Shown piece after piece: positions 8,712 through 17,803 of a stretch of DNA of 64,000 bases. Numbering within the stretch: position 1 is the first letter of the stretch; every line of letters starts with the position of its first letter. The stretch lies in NCBI RefSeq assembly GCF_900091525.1, contig NZ_FMCU01000024.1, positions 1 through 64,000 of the forward strand. Reading direction: 5' to 3'. The stretch comes from Micromonospora matsumotoense (GTDB lineage Bacteria > Actinomycetota > Actinomycetes > Mycobacteriales > Micromonosporaceae). The notes below the pieces were generated by a model. The model saw only the letters and a program-made list of their open reading frames with translations. It had not been told where the DNA came from and ran no database searches. The position numbers were made by a program, and so were the translations under genes.

Positions 8712-9689
8712 CCGAGTTGGGCTGCCTGGCCAAGAGCCGCTGGCGCGTCGAGCACGACCACAGCGAACCCGAGACCGCCCCCGGGCTCGACGACTGCGCG
8801 ACGCTCCTGGACCGGCTGGCACCGCCACCTCACCCTCGCCGACGGGTAGTCGGCCATCGTGGCACCTGCTCGGGCGTGGGGTTTGAGCGTCCGAGCAGGC
8901 CGCGCCCTGATCCAGGTCGACCGGGGAGGCTCGCTCTCCGCGCTGGGCACGGGCTGTTGAGGTCGCCCCGCGATGGCGCTCCCGTCCGTGGCGGTGCTGT
9001 TCCGTGGTCAGGTGAGGGGTGGCGGCGAACCTGACGAGGTCGAGATGGCCCCGGGTACGGGTGTAGCGGGTGAGGGAGGTGTTGGTGACCGGGGTGGTGG
9101 CGAGGGTCGCGTCGAGGTCGGCGAACGACAGCCCTTCGAGGACGCGACGGACGGCGACGAGCACGGCGTCATGGGCCACCACCCACACCCGGCGGCCGGC
9201 GTGGTGGCTGTTCAGGTCGGCCAGGACCGCGCGGACCCGGCCGGCGACGTCGTCGTACGTCTCACCGTCCGGCGGCCGGTAGGCGTAGGGGCCGTCGGCG
9301 GCGAGCCGGGCCGTCTCGGCGGGATGCCGATCGGCGATCATCAGCGGGGTCAACAGCTCCAGATCGCCCATGTGCCGGTCACCCAGCCGGACGTCGACCT
9401 CGGCCGGCGGGCAGCGGACGCCGAGCGAGCCGGCGCTTTCGACCACCTGGGCCCAGGTCTGCCGGGCCCGTAGGTAGGGGGAGCAGAGGACACGGTCGGG
9501 ACGCTCGTCGGCGGACTGGGCCGCGAGCCAGTGGCCGAGTCGGGCGGCCTGCCGCCAGCCCAGCGGCGACAGCTCGACGTCGACGTCACGGCCGGTGAGC
9601 CCGTGTGCGGCGACACCGCGGGCATGGGCGTCGGCGAAGGCGACGTTCTGCCCGTGGCGGACGATGGTCCACCTCGCGACGGCGTCCAT
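8571..9689 (-). CDS. Histidine phosphatase (phosphoglycerate-mutase-like) family protein
   Basis: From ATG at 9689 the protein reads WTIVRHGQN with the catalytic RHG motif, then LSPLGWRQAARLG, SPYLRARQTW, a GETYDDVAGRVRAVL acid loop and WVVAHDAVL (second His). This is a complete branch-2 histidine phosphatase core of about 215 residues (to roughly 9025). Beyond that the frame runs without a stop through the IS701 relic and 141 bp into the opposite strand of the halogenase, so the last 150 or so residues are almost certainly non-native: the original 3' end was replaced. Substrate unknown (phosphosugar or acid-phosphatase-like). Confidence 0.7.
   Translation of the reverse strand: MDAVARWTIVRHGQNVAFADAHARGVAAHGLTGRDVDVELSPLGWRQAARLGHWLAAQSADERPDRVLCSPYLRARQTWAQVVESAGSLGVRCPPAEVDVRLGDRHMGDLELLTPLMIADRHPAETARLAADGPYAYRPPDGETYDDVAGRVRAVLADLNSHHAGRRVWVVAHDAVLVAVRRVLEGLSFADLDATLATTPVTNTSLTRYTRTRGHLDLVRFAATPHLTTEQHRHGRERHRGATSTARAQRGERASPVDLDQGAACSDAQTPRPSRCHDGRLPVGEGEVAVPAGPGASRSRRARGRSRVRCGRARRASGSWPGSPTRSGARFTHPLEAELRAGDEAVVSRLRIGEGVAPHRGEVGPDGVRCTH
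8717..8880 (+). mobile_element. IS701-family transposase remnant (C-terminal end, frameshifted)
   Basis: Directly after the halogenase stop the plus strand reads LGCLAKSRWRVEHDHSEPET then APGLDD. This matches the well-conserved LAKxRWRIEHDYRELKxGLGLDHFEGR segment of IS701 transposases. Shifting frame near 8805 gives SWTGWHRHLTLA, the next conserved block. So it is a short frameshifted relic; no inverted repeats were identified. Confidence 0.65.
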
Positions 9690-9744
9690 GGACCCACTTT
9701 GCACCACACAACACCCACAACCCGAGACCGCCCGCCTCCGGGAG

Positions 9745-10590
9745 CACCGAACGAAGCCAGCGAGGCACGAAGTGACCCTGCAAAACCGTCCAGGATGGAC
9801 TGAACAGCCGCCCCCGCAGCCGACAGAGCCACCGCTGGCCGCACGGATCCTGCCGTGGCCTCCACACCACTGGGCAGCGGCCGAGGATTCGCCGGTTCTT
9901 GAGGTGGCCGATGGCGTGCTCGACGCGGATGCGCGGGGAGGAGTGCCGTTTGCGGGCCGCCTCGTGGGGGGCGATGACACTCGGTGGCAGGGAGGTAGGG
10001 CGTTTGCGGGGCTTGGCTCTGGGGGAGATGACCGCGCCGCCGGTGTCGGTGCCGAGGCCCTGGTAGCCGGCGTCGGCGAGGATCTGTACGTCCAACGGCG
10101 CGTTCAGGAGAAGGTCGACCAGACCGGCGGTGCGGGCCTGGGTGATGTCGTGCATCGACCCGGGGCGTGTCTCGCCGCAGAACAGCAGGCGGCCGAGCGG
10201 ATCACCGATCACCAGGGCCTTCATCGTGTTCAGTCGGGCCTTGCCGGACACGGTTCTAGCCTGCTCGGCCCGCGATCGGACGGCGTACCCGCACTTCGGT
10301 GGCGTCCATCAACGCCTGCGGGTGGTGTCCGAGGTGGGCCACCACGTCGGAGAGGGTCCGGATCGGATGCCGTCGTGTATCCCGCAGCCGCGTTCGGCCA
10401 GTAGCGGCCGGATCTCGGTGATGCTGCGGCTGATCGTCGAGCGGTGCACCCCGAGCCAGGCCGCGATCACGTCGTGGGTCAGCCCGTGACGGAGATGGAG
10501 CTGCACGAGGTCGTTAGTGTGCTGAGTCGTCAATTCGTTGGCGGTATGCGGCGATGGTATCGACGCACGCATGAAGTCGAGGCTGGCCGT
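9745..10590 (-). mobile_element. IS5-type (DDE_Tnp_4) transposase pseudogene
   Basis: The minus strand encodes a helix-turn-helix (NDLVQLHLRHGLTHDVIAAW, LGVHRSTISR), then LGHHPQALMDATEVRVRRP, then SGKARLNTMKALVIGD, GSMHDITQAR, LADAGYQGLG and the late SPRIRVEHAIGHLKNRRIL. These are consecutive blocks of one transposase but lie in different frames, with breaks near 10340 (after CGIHDGIR) and near 10255 (a TAG after IAGRAG). It cannot make an active enzyme. A fragment with near-identical DNA occurs at 40.87-40.98 kb. Confidence 0.75.
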
Positions 10591-11060
10591 CAACGTCCTG
10601 CACAACCCTGTAGCCCGCCGTGGTGACGTGGCCGGCTGCGTGCTGCACACCGACCGGTTGAATCCGCCCAATTCCGAAGTCCGGACGCCGCCGTCGCCCA
10701 CTGTCGCACCGGTCGTCGGCTCCGGGCCGGACCACCACGCCGATCTGTGTCGCGCCGACGGTCACCCCCTCGCGCTCGCCCGGCATGCCCCAGAACTGCC
10801 GGGCCAGCGCGCACGGCTCGGCCGGCAGCGGACCACCGGCACGGTGTACCTCGGCGGGCAACCGGCGGCCCGCCCGTCACCTCCGTCGCACGGTGACCGA
10901 GGACGGATCGGCCCAGGCTGCGGGCGGCCGAGGATCAGCCCCACCGCCGACGGGGGTAAATTCCTTTTTGAGTAACTTGTCCGATTCATCCTCGTTCAGT
11001 TGATGACGGCTGCTGCCCTACGGAGCGGGATCCGTCATTCCGTCTGAACGGGGGAAATTG
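10591..11060. other. Intergenic region, nothing recognised
   Basis: About 470 bp between the IS5 relic and the IPT protein gene. Reading frames give no recognisable domain. The last 100 bp (from about 10960) are AT-richer and probably hold the promoter of the surface-protein gene. Confidence 0.4.
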
Positions 11061-13697
11061 GTGAGGTCTGTCCTGCGAAGAACCACAAGCGCGTCCACGG
11101 CGATGCTGGTCGCCAGCCTGGCAACCCTGGGATTGGGGACGCCGGCACGGGCGGCACCGGGCGACGCGAGCGCGCGCGGTGTCGTCGTCGACCTGTCCGC
11201 CGAGGTGGCCGGTATAGCGGTGATCACCGCCGACGCCACCATCGGTACCGCCACCGCGCCGGCCGCCGGTGGCACCGACACCGAGACGCTGCTGGCCGTG
11301 TCGGTGCCGGGGGCGCTCGGAGTGACCGCCAGCGGCACCGTCGGGGAGGTCACCGCCACCCGGGCGGCCGGCGCGTCGTCGGCGTCCGCCACTGTCAACG
11401 GTCTCAACCTGACCGTGCTCGGCATCGACGTGCTGGACGTTGCGGAGGCCACCGCCACCGCGATCTGCCCGCAGGTCGGCGCCACCAGTGCGGACACCAC
11501 GCTCGTCGGGCTGGAGCTGTTCGGCTCGGCGGTGACGCTGACGGCGAACACCCCCGCCGTCGTGGGCAGCGCAGCAGTGGTGGTGCCGGGCTTGGTAGGT
11601 GCGAGCCTGAACGCCTCGTTGACCCGCGTCGAGACGACCACCGCCACCGGTGCCACCGCGATCACCGTGCGGGCCGCCCTCACCCTGTCGGGCACCATCC
11701 TCGGTGTCCCGACCACCATTCCCGTCGGCACCGTGATCGTGGCCGAGGCCATCTGCGAGCGTCCACAGGCGGCACCGACCACCGCGACGATCACCCCCGA
11801 CGAGGGCCCGCAGTCGGGCGGCCAGACGGTCACCATCACCGGCACGGGCTTCATCCCGGACGGCACCACGGTCACCTTCGACGGCGTGCCCGCGACCGGT
11901 GTCACCGTGGCACCGGGGGGTGCCTCTCTGACGGCGGTCACCCCACCCGGCGCGATCGGTCCCGCGGAGGTCGTGGTCAGCACGGTGAACGGCACGGCTG
12001 CTCCGCTGGGCTACACGTACCTGGCCGACGGCAGCGCGGCCACGATCACCAACCTCACGCCCACCTCCGGGCCGACCGTCGGTGGCACCACGGTGACGAT
12101 CACCGGCACCGGCTTCACCGGGGCGGCCGGCGTGGACTTCAACGGCCTGCCCGGCACCGGGTTCACCGTCAACCCGGCCGGCACCACGATCACCGTCGTC
12201 ACCCCACCGAACCCGGCGGGACCGGCCGTGGTCGAGCTGGTCTTCCCGGGCGGTCGGGTGACCGCGCCGACGTTCACCTACGTCGCGCCGACGATCACCT
12301 CGATCGTGCCGGACACCGGCCCGACCACCGGCGGCACGACGGTGACGATCACCGGCACCGGCTTCACCGGGGCGACCGGAGTGACCTTCGACGACACGCC
12401 GGGCACCAATGTCGTCGTCGACCCGAGCGGCACCTCGCTGACCGTGGTCACGCCGCCCGGGCAGGTCGGTCCGGTGGACGTCACCGTGCTCGTCCCCGGC
12501 GCGAACGTGACCACACCAAACGGGTTCACGTACGTGGCAGCGTCTCCCACCGCCTCGTCGATAACGCCTGACGTGGGCCCGCAGTCGGGCGGCCAGACGG
12601 TGACGATCACCGGCACCGGCCTCGTCCCCGGGGACACCGGCGTCACCTTCGACGGGGTGCCGGCCACCAACGTCACGGTCAACCCGGGCGGCACGTCGCT
12701 GACGGCGGTCACCCCGCCCGGCGCGGTCGGCCCGGCGGTGGTCGTCGTGAGCACCGGCAGCGGCACGGCCGCGCCGCTGACCTACACGTACCTCGCCGAC
12801 GGCAGCGCCGCCAACGCGACCGGGCTGACCCCGACGAGCGGGCCGACCTCGGGTGGCACCACGGTCACCATCACCGGAACCGGTCTCACCGGAGCAACCG
12901 GAGTGACCTTCGACGGCGTGCCCGGGACCGGCTTCACCGTCAACCCGGCCGGCACCACGATCACCGTGGTGACACCGCCGAACACCGCCGGACCCGCAGA
13001 CGTGCGACTGGTGTTCCCCGCGGGCACCGCCGCTGCGCCACCCTTCACGTACCTCGCGCCGACGATCACCTCCATCGTGCCGGACACCGGACCGACCACC
13101 GGCGGCACCACGGTGACCATCACCGGCACCGGCCTGACCGGCGTCACCGGCGTGAACTTCGGCAACACGCCGGGCACCAACCTCGTCGTGAATCCCGACG
13201 GCACCTCACTGACCGTGGTCACCCCACCCGGCCTGCCCGGCCCGGTGGACGTCACCGTCCAGTTGCCCGGTGACGACGTCACCGAACCAGACGGGTTCAG
13301 CTACGAACCCGCCCCACCGCGCATCGACACCGTCACCCCCGGGCAGGGGCCGACCGATGGCGGCACGACCGTGACGGTCGGTGGCTCCGGGTTCGTGCCG
13401 GGCAGCACCACGGTCACCGTCTGCGGCAGGACCATCCCGGCCAGCCAGGTCACCGTGGCAACGGACGGTCGCTCGTTGACCTTCCGCACGCCGCCCTGCC
13501 CAGCCGGAAACACCACGGTCGTGGTGAGCACCGACGGTGGCACCTCCAACGGACTCACCTTCCGCTACGTCTCGCGGATACTGCCGGTGACCGGTGACGC
13601 CGCCACCACGCCGCTGGCCGTCGGGGCGGTGCTCGCTCTCCTCGGCATCGTCCTCGTCCTGCTGACCCGCCGGCAGCGCGCCGGCCGGATCGGCTGA
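11061..13697 (+). CDS. Sortase-anchored surface protein with choice-of-anchor P domain and seven IPT/TIG domains
   Basis: 878 residues from GTG 11061 (GGGGGA at about 11050-11055). A signal peptide ends near ARAA (about residue 35). Residues about 36-235 resemble the choice-of-anchor P domain of actinobacterial surface proteins. Seven IPT/TIG immunoglobulin-like domains of 80-90 residues follow, each with the GPxxGGxTVTITGTG and TVVTPP/TAVTPP signatures. The C-terminus is a cell-wall sorting signal: LPVTG, a hydrophobic segment and a positive tail (RRQRAGRIG). Domains 1-3 and 4-6 are copies of each other. Expected role: cell-wall-attached adhesin or structural protein; ligand unknown. A perfect terminator hairpin follows. 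Confidence 0.85.
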   Translation: MRSVLRRTTSASTAMLVASLATLGLGTPARAAPGDASARGVVVDLSAEVAGIAVITADATIGTATAPAAGGTDTETLLAVSVPGALGVTASGTVGEVTATRAAGASSASATVNGLNLTVLGIDVLDVAEATATAICPQVGATSADTTLVGLELFGSAVTLTANTPAVVGSAAVVVPGLVGASLNASLTRVETTTATGATAITVRAALTLSGTILGVPTTIPVGTVIVAEAICERPQAAPTTATITPDEGPQSGGQTVTITGTGFIPDGTTVTFDGVPATGVTVAPGGASLTAVTPPGAIGPAEVVVSTVNGTAAPLGYTYLADGSAATITNLTPTSGPTVGGTTVTITGTGFTGAAGVDFNGLPGTGFTVNPAGTTITVVTPPNPAGPAVVELVFPGGRVTAPTFTYVAPTITSIVPDTGPTTGGTTVTITGTGFTGATGVTFDDTPGTNVVVDPSGTSLTVVTPPGQVGPVDVTVLVPGANVTTPNGFTYVAASPTASSITPDVGPQSGGQTVTITGTGLVPGDTGVTFDGVPATNVTVNPGGTSLTAVTPPGAVGPAVVVVSTGSGTAAPLTYTYLADGSAANATGLTPTSGPTSGGTTVTITGTGLTGATGVTFDGVPGTGFTVNPAGTTITVVTPPNTAGPADVRLVFPAGTAAAPPFTYLAPTITSIVPDTGPTTGGTTVTITGTGLTGVTGVNFGNTPGTNLVVNPDGTSLTVVTPPGLPGPVDVTVQLPGDDVTEPDGFSYEPAPPRIDTVTPGQGPTDGGTTVTVGGSGFVPGSTTVTVCGRTIPASQVTVATDGRSLTFRTPPCPAGNTTVVVSTDGGTSNGLTFRYVSRILPVTGDAATTPLAVGAVLALLGIVLVLLTRRQRAGRIG
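11779..13320 (+). repeat. Tandem duplication of a three-domain (771-bp) block within the IPT gene
   Basis: IPT domains 1-2-3 (about 11779-12549) and 4-5-6 (about 12550-13320) match pairwise. For example GPQSGGQTVTITGTG plus APL-YTYLADGS marks domains 1 and 4, and TPTSGPT-GGTTVTITGTG marks 2 and 5. The shared DNA word CAGTCGGGCGGCCAGACGG recurs at 11811 and 12582, exactly 771 bp (257 codons) apart. Confidence 0.8.
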
Positions 13698-13705
13698 CCG
13701 GACAG

Positions 13706-13739
13706 TCCCGGCCAGGGCCCGACCGGGCCCTGGCCGGGA
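13706..13739 (+). terminator. Perfect 15-bp hairpin terminator after the IPT gene
   Basis: TCCCGGCCAGGGCCC (13706-13720), loop GACC, and the exact reverse complement at 13725-13739. It starts 8 bp after the stop codon. Confidence 0.8.
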
Positions 13740-14057
13740 CGCGCGCGACCTGCCACCCCAGTCGGGTACGAGAAGCTCCACCCGATCGCCCGTGTGGTTG
13801 TGGATCGGGCCCCGGAGAAGCGCCCGACCCGGACGCCGGCGAAGGCGAAGGGAGGCCGCCGGTTGCGACCAGTGGTGATCGGCCGCCGAGGCTGCTCGAC
13901 TGCCCATCGTCGAGCTGAGCGGGTGGACGTTGATCGTCGATCCGCCGTTACCGTCCTCCCCTGACCGACGGTCTCAGGGCCGTACGCCCGGTAGAGTACG
14001 GGTTTCGACTCCTGCCGGCGGATGTGGGCCGGTACCGCCGGTTCCTACCGTTTCCGT
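13740..14057. other. Intergenic region, nothing recognised
   Basis: 318 bp between the surface-protein terminator and the multicopper-oxidase operon. No protein-like frame was found; it should hold the operon promoter but I see no clear -35/-10 pair. Confidence 0.35.
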
Positions 14058-14276
14058 ATGAGCGGACAGCGAAGTGTCAACCGGCTGCTGTGGGCCGGAC
14101 TGGTGGTGGCCCTGGTGGGTCTCGTGTTCAACCTCGGCTGGTTCTTCGTTCCGCCGGACGTATGGTTCGACGATCCCGGATTCGTCCCGATGCCCGAAGC
14201 GCTGCTGGGCTGGTGGGTGATCCTCATCGGGGTCGTGCTGATGGTGTGGAGCCTGCACCGTGGGGCACGGCGTTGA
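14058..14276 (+). CDS. Small two-helix membrane protein
   Basis: 72 residues with two hydrophobic helices (about 11-28, LLWAGLVVALVGLVFNLGW, and about 49-65, LGWWVILIGVVLMVWSL) joined by a short aromatic and acidic loop (FFVPPDVWFDDPG) probably outside. It overlaps the multicopper oxidase start by 4 bp (TTGA), so the two are translationally coupled. I do not recognise a family; a role in assembly or anchoring of the oxidase is a guess from coupling alone. Confidence 0.6.
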   Translation: MSGQRSVNRLLWAGLVVALVGLVFNLGWFFVPPDVWFDDPGFVPMPEALLGWWVILIGVVLMVWSLHRGARR

Positions 14277-15808
14277 CCAGCCGCCGGACCGTCCTGGGCG
14301 GGTTGGCCGCGATCGGCGGGCTCGTGGTCGCGCCGGCCGCCGGGTTCGTCGGCTACCTCTACGCCGACTCGGGACGAAGCAACGTCGGGACCCTGTCGTT
14401 CCGCAACCGGCTGCGGATCCCGCCCGTGCTGGAGCCGACGATCGACGCCGACGGCCGCCGGCGTTTCCGGCTGGCACTCGGGGAGGGCCGCACCGAACTG
14501 CTGCCCGGCACCACCACCGCCACGTGGGGGGTCAACGGGCCGATCCTCGGGCCGACCCTGCGCGTCCGGCGCGGCGACCGGGTGGCGATGGACGTCAGCA
14601 ACCATCTGCCCGAGACCACCACGCTGCACTGGCACGGGATGCATCTACCGGCCGTGATGGACGGCGGCCCGCACCAGCCGATCCACCCCGGGCGTACGTG
14701 GCAGCCGTCCTGGACCGTGCAACAGCGGGCCGCCACGCTCTGGTACCACCCGCACCTGCACCACGCCACCGCAGCGCACGTCTACCGCGGCATCGGCGGA
14801 CTCGTCATCGTCGACGACGGCGACCACGACGCGGCGTCGCTGCCGAACCACTACGGCGTGGACGACATCCCGTTGATCCTGCAGGACCGCAGAATCGACG
14901 ACGATGGCACGTTGGACCTGTCGGATCTGGCGTTCAGTGGGCTCACGATCACGGGGCTGCTCGGCGACAAGATCCTCGTCAACGGGACCTACGACCCGTA
15001 CGTCGAGGTGAGCACCACCCTGGTCAGGCTCCGGCTGCTCAACGGCGCCAACGCCCGGATCTTCCACGTCGGTTTCACCGACGACCGGGATTTCTCCCTC
15101 GTCGCGACCGACGCGGGGGTACGCGGGACGCCGCTGAGCCTGAACCGGCTGATGCTCTCGCCCGGCGAGCGCGCCGAGATCGTGGTGGCGTTCCGGCCCG
15201 GCGAGGAAGTGGTCCTGCGCGGCTTCCCGCCACCGCTCGGCGCGAACTTCGCCTACCAGCGGCTAGCCGGCGGCGGGGACACCCACGACCTGATCAAGAT
15301 GGTCGCCGCAGCGACCCTGCGGCCGTCCGCGCCCCTGCCCGCCCGGTTGGGCCGCGAGGTGCCGGTGCCGACGCCGACGCGCCCGGAGCCGTTCCGGCTG
15401 GAGATGGGCGACTTTCACCTCAATGACCGGACCATGGACGTCACCCGCGTGGACCGGGTGGTCCGGACCGGCTCGGTGGAGTTGTGGCAGATCGTCAACG
15501 GGCAGTCGATCCCGCACAATTTCCATGTGCACGGCTCGGCATTCCACATTCTCGACATCGACGGGTCGGCGCCGCCGGAGTACCTGCGCGGGGACAAGGA
15601 CACGGTGTACGTCCGGCCGGGCGCCACCGTACGGTTGGCCGTACGGTTCCTCGACCACTCCGACATCCGGTGGCCGTACATGTTCCACTGCCACCTCCTC
15701 GCGCACGAGGACGCCGGCATGATGGGACAATTCCTCACCGTGTCGCCGCAGGACGCGCCGCTCGTGCCGGCCGGTCCGGGCGCGGTCCACGACGGTCACG
15801 GGAATTGA
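14273..15808 (+). CDS. Tat-exported multicopper oxidase (CueO/bilirubin-oxidase/FtsP-like)
   Basis: 511 residues from TTG 14273, which overlaps the upstream stop. The signal peptide starts LTSRRTVLGGL, a Tat motif. All copper sites are visible: HWHG and HPHLH in the N-terminal cupredoxin domain, HNFHVHG and HCHLLAHEDAGM in the C-terminal one. The last includes the Cys and the axial Met of the type-1 site. Such enzymes oxidise Cu(I), metals, phenols or bilirubin using O2 outside the membrane. No Met-rich CueO insert is obvious, so copper detoxification is not assured. The two-component system that follows probably controls it. Confidence 0.85.
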   Translation: MTSRRTVLGGLAAIGGLVVAPAAGFVGYLYADSGRSNVGTLSFRNRLRIPPVLEPTIDADGRRRFRLALGEGRTELLPGTTTATWGVNGPILGPTLRVRRGDRVAMDVSNHLPETTTLHWHGMHLPAVMDGGPHQPIHPGRTWQPSWTVQQRAATLWYHPHLHHATAAHVYRGIGGLVIVDDGDHDAASLPNHYGVDDIPLILQDRRIDDDGTLDLSDLAFSGLTITGLLGDKILVNGTYDPYVEVSTTLVRLRLLNGANARIFHVGFTDDRDFSLVATDAGVRGTPLSLNRLMLSPGERAEIVVAFRPGEEVVLRGFPPPLGANFAYQRLAGGGDTHDLIKMVAAATLRPSAPLPARLGREVPVPTPTRPEPFRLEMGDFHLNDRTMDVTRVDRVVRTGSVELWQIVNGQSIPHNFHVHGSAFHILDIDGSAPPEYLRGDKDTVYVRPGATVRLAVRFLDHSDIRWPYMFHCHLLAHEDAGMMGQFLTVSPQDAPLVPAGPGAVHDGHGN

Positions 15809-15814
15809 GGTCGG

Positions 15815-16972
15815 ATGGGCCCGGTCGACATCCTCCTCGCGGTGGTCAGTGCCGGCGTGATCACGGTCGCGACCGCAGTGGCCGCCGAGCCGTCGAGCGA
15901 GTCGTCCACCGCGGCGGCGTGTTCGCTCGGCATCGTCATGGGTGTTCTGCTGCTCGTGCGACGCGAACGGCCGGTGCTCGTGCTCGTGCTGTCACTGATC
16001 GCCGTCATGGGCTACAACCTGACGGACTTCTCCGGTGTCTCGCCCATCTGGCCGCTGCTCGTGCCGTTGTACACGGTGGCCCGCTGCGGCCAGCCGCTCA
16101 TCGGGGCGGCGGTCGGCACCTCGACCCTGCTGGTCTCCACCGGCTGGGTGCTGCACGCCGGTGCCCCACCGCTCGAACTGCTCGACGGCGCGCTACGGGA
16201 GGCCGCGATGCTCGCCCTCGCCCTCGTCGCCGGCACCGCCGTGCGCACCCAGGAGCTGCTCACGCACGAGTTCGCGGCCCGGCTCGCCGCGGAGCGTGGC
16301 CAGCAGGAGCGCGAGTCGGCCCGGCGGCTGCTCGCCGAGCGGCTGCGCATCGCCCGGGAGTTGCACGACGTCACCGCCCACACCATCGCGGTCGTCGGCA
16401 TCCAGATGAACCTCGCGCGGGAACTGGTCGTCGACGACCCCGACGCCGCCCGCGCGATGCTCGACACCACCAGGCAGATCAATGCGGACGCGATCGGCGA
16501 GTTGGAAGCGGCTGTACGTCTGTTGCGCGAGCCGGACGCGCCGACGGACCCGGACCGGCATCCGCTGCCCGACGAGACCCAGATCGAGGACCTGCTCGGC
16601 CGGGTCGCCGACGCCGGCCTGCGGGTGGCGTTCGACAGCGTCGGCGAGGCGCGACCCCTCCCTCCCGCCGTCGGGTTGACGCTGTACCGCATCGCGCAGG
16701 AGTCGCTGACCAACGTGCTGCGGCACGCGAACGCCACGTCGATCGCGGTGACGCTGCGCTATGCCGCGGACGACGTCGGCCTCGAGATCGTCGATGACGG
16801 TACGTCCACGCCCGGCCCGATCGCCGCGGGGCACGGCCTCGCCGGGATGCGGGAGCGGGCGGCCAGCCTGGGCGGCGTCCTGGACGTCGGACCGGGGCCC
16901 GGCGGCTGCCGCGTACGAGCATGGTTGCCGCTCCGTCCCGCCACCGCGGAGCCGGGACGGCCGGCCCGATGA
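15815..16972 (+). CDS. Sensor histidine kinase, NarL/DesK-type (HisKA_3)
   Basis: 385 residues. Several transmembrane helices fill about residues 1-145, with almost no extracellular domain, so it likely senses a membrane or intramembrane signal. The dimerisation region has RIARELHDVTAHTIAVVG with phosphorylated H184. The ATPase has YRIAQESLTNVLRHANA (N-box) and a G-box GHGLAGMRERAASLGG. It lies 7 bp after the oxidase gene and overlaps the response regulator by 4 bp (ATGA). Confidence 0.9.
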   Translation: MGPVDILLAVVSAGVITVATAVAAEPSSESSTAAACSLGIVMGVLLLVRRERPVLVLVLSLIAVMGYNLTDFSGVSPIWPLLVPLYTVARCGQPLIGAAVGTSTLLVSTGWVLHAGAPPLELLDGALREAAMLALALVAGTAVRTQELLTHEFAARLAAERGQQERESARRLLAERLRIARELHDVTAHTIAVVGIQMNLARELVVDDPDAARAMLDTTRQINADAIGELEAAVRLLREPDAPTDPDRHPLPDETQIEDLLGRVADAGLRVAFDSVGEARPLPPAVGLTLYRIAQESLTNVLRHANATSIAVTLRYAADDVGLEIVDDGTSTPGPIAAGHGLAGMRERAASLGGVLDVGPGPGGCRVRAWLPLRPATAEPGRPAR

Positions 16973-17646
16973 CCGTCCGAGTGCTCCTCGCTGATGATCA
17001 GCCACTCGTCCGGGCGGGCCTGCGTGGTCTGCTCGAACGCGACGGCGACATCGAGGTCGTCGCGGAGGCCGCCGATGGCGCCGAGGCGCTGCGGCTGACC
17101 CGGCTGACCCGGCCCGACGTGGCCATGCTCGACATCCGGATGCCGCATCCGGATGGTCTGGCCGTTACCCGGCAACTCACCACCGACCCGGCGACAGCCG
17201 AGGTGCGGATCATCGTCGTGACCACATTCGAGCTCGACGCGTACATCTTCGAGGCGCTCAAGGCCGGCGCGAGCGGCTTCCTGTCCAAGACCGTCAGCCG
17301 TGACGAGTTGTGCCGGGCGGTCCGGGTCGTTGCGGACGGTGAGGCCCTGCTCAGCCCGAGCGTCACCCGACGGGTCATCGCCGAGTTCAGCCGCCGCCCC
17401 GATCCGCCGCAAACCTCCCCCGAACGCCTCTCCGTCCTGACCGCCCGAGAACGTGAGGTGGTGACGATGATCGCGGCCGGGATGAACAACGCGGAGATCG
17501 GCCTGGCGCTGCGGATCAGTCCGTTGACGGCGAAGACCCACGTCAGCCGGATCCTCATCAAGCTGGCGGTCCGCGATCGGGCGCAACTGGTGGTGCTGGC
17601 GTACGAGACCGGTCTGGTCCGCCCGGGCGACAACACCAGCTCGTGA
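16969..17646 (+). CDS. NarL/FixJ-family response regulator
   Basis: 225 residues from ATG 16969, overlapping the kinase stop. The receiver domain has DD near the N-terminus (LLADDQPLVR), phospho-acceptor D55 in MLDIRMP, and K in FLSKTV. The C-terminal LuxR-type HTH starts LTAREREVVTMIAAGMNNAE and includes SPLTAKTHVSRILIKL. It pairs with the adjacent kinase and probably regulates the multicopper oxidase operon. Confidence 0.92.
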   Translation: MTVRVLLADDQPLVRAGLRGLLERDGDIEVVAEAADGAEALRLTRLTRPDVAMLDIRMPHPDGLAVTRQLTTDPATAEVRIIVVTTFELDAYIFEALKAGASGFLSKTVSRDELCRAVRVVADGEALLSPSVTRRVIAEFSRRPDPPQTSPERLSVLTAREREVVTMIAAGMNNAEIGLALRISPLTAKTHVSRILIKLAVRDRAQLVVLAYETGLVRPGDNTSS

Positions 17647-17777
17647 ACAGCGCCCCCTCGGGCGAACTGCTGCTCGTCGGCGGCTGGCCCGGGGTGCCGC
17701 GCGCCGTGCTGGCCACGCTGCGCGGGATGGGGCCGAAAGTGCTCGGGCTCATCCTGAGCATGCTGGAGCACCCCTGA
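17643..17777 (+). CDS. Possible 44-residue small protein
   Basis: GTG 17643 overlaps the response-regulator stop (GTGA), the same coupling used elsewhere in this operon. The peptide ends in a hydrophobic helix (KVLGLILSMLEHP). No homologue comes to mind. It could be a chance frame; the coupling is the only support. Confidence 0.25.
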   Translation: MNSAPSGELLLVGGWPGVPRAVLATLRGMGPKVLGLILSMLEHP

Positions 17778-17803
17778 GCGGGGGAGAGGGACGTTCCTTC
17801 GCG

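Noticed and set aside
8571..8950. Small genes between halogenase and phosphatase
   Set aside because: The peptides are explained by the frameshifted IS701 transposase relic and by phosphatase read-through; no ribosome sites support separate genes.
17765..17800. Terminator hairpin CCCC-TGAGC-GGGG between convergent genes at 17.77 kb
   Set aside because: Only four paired bases, too weak to call in DNA of this composition.
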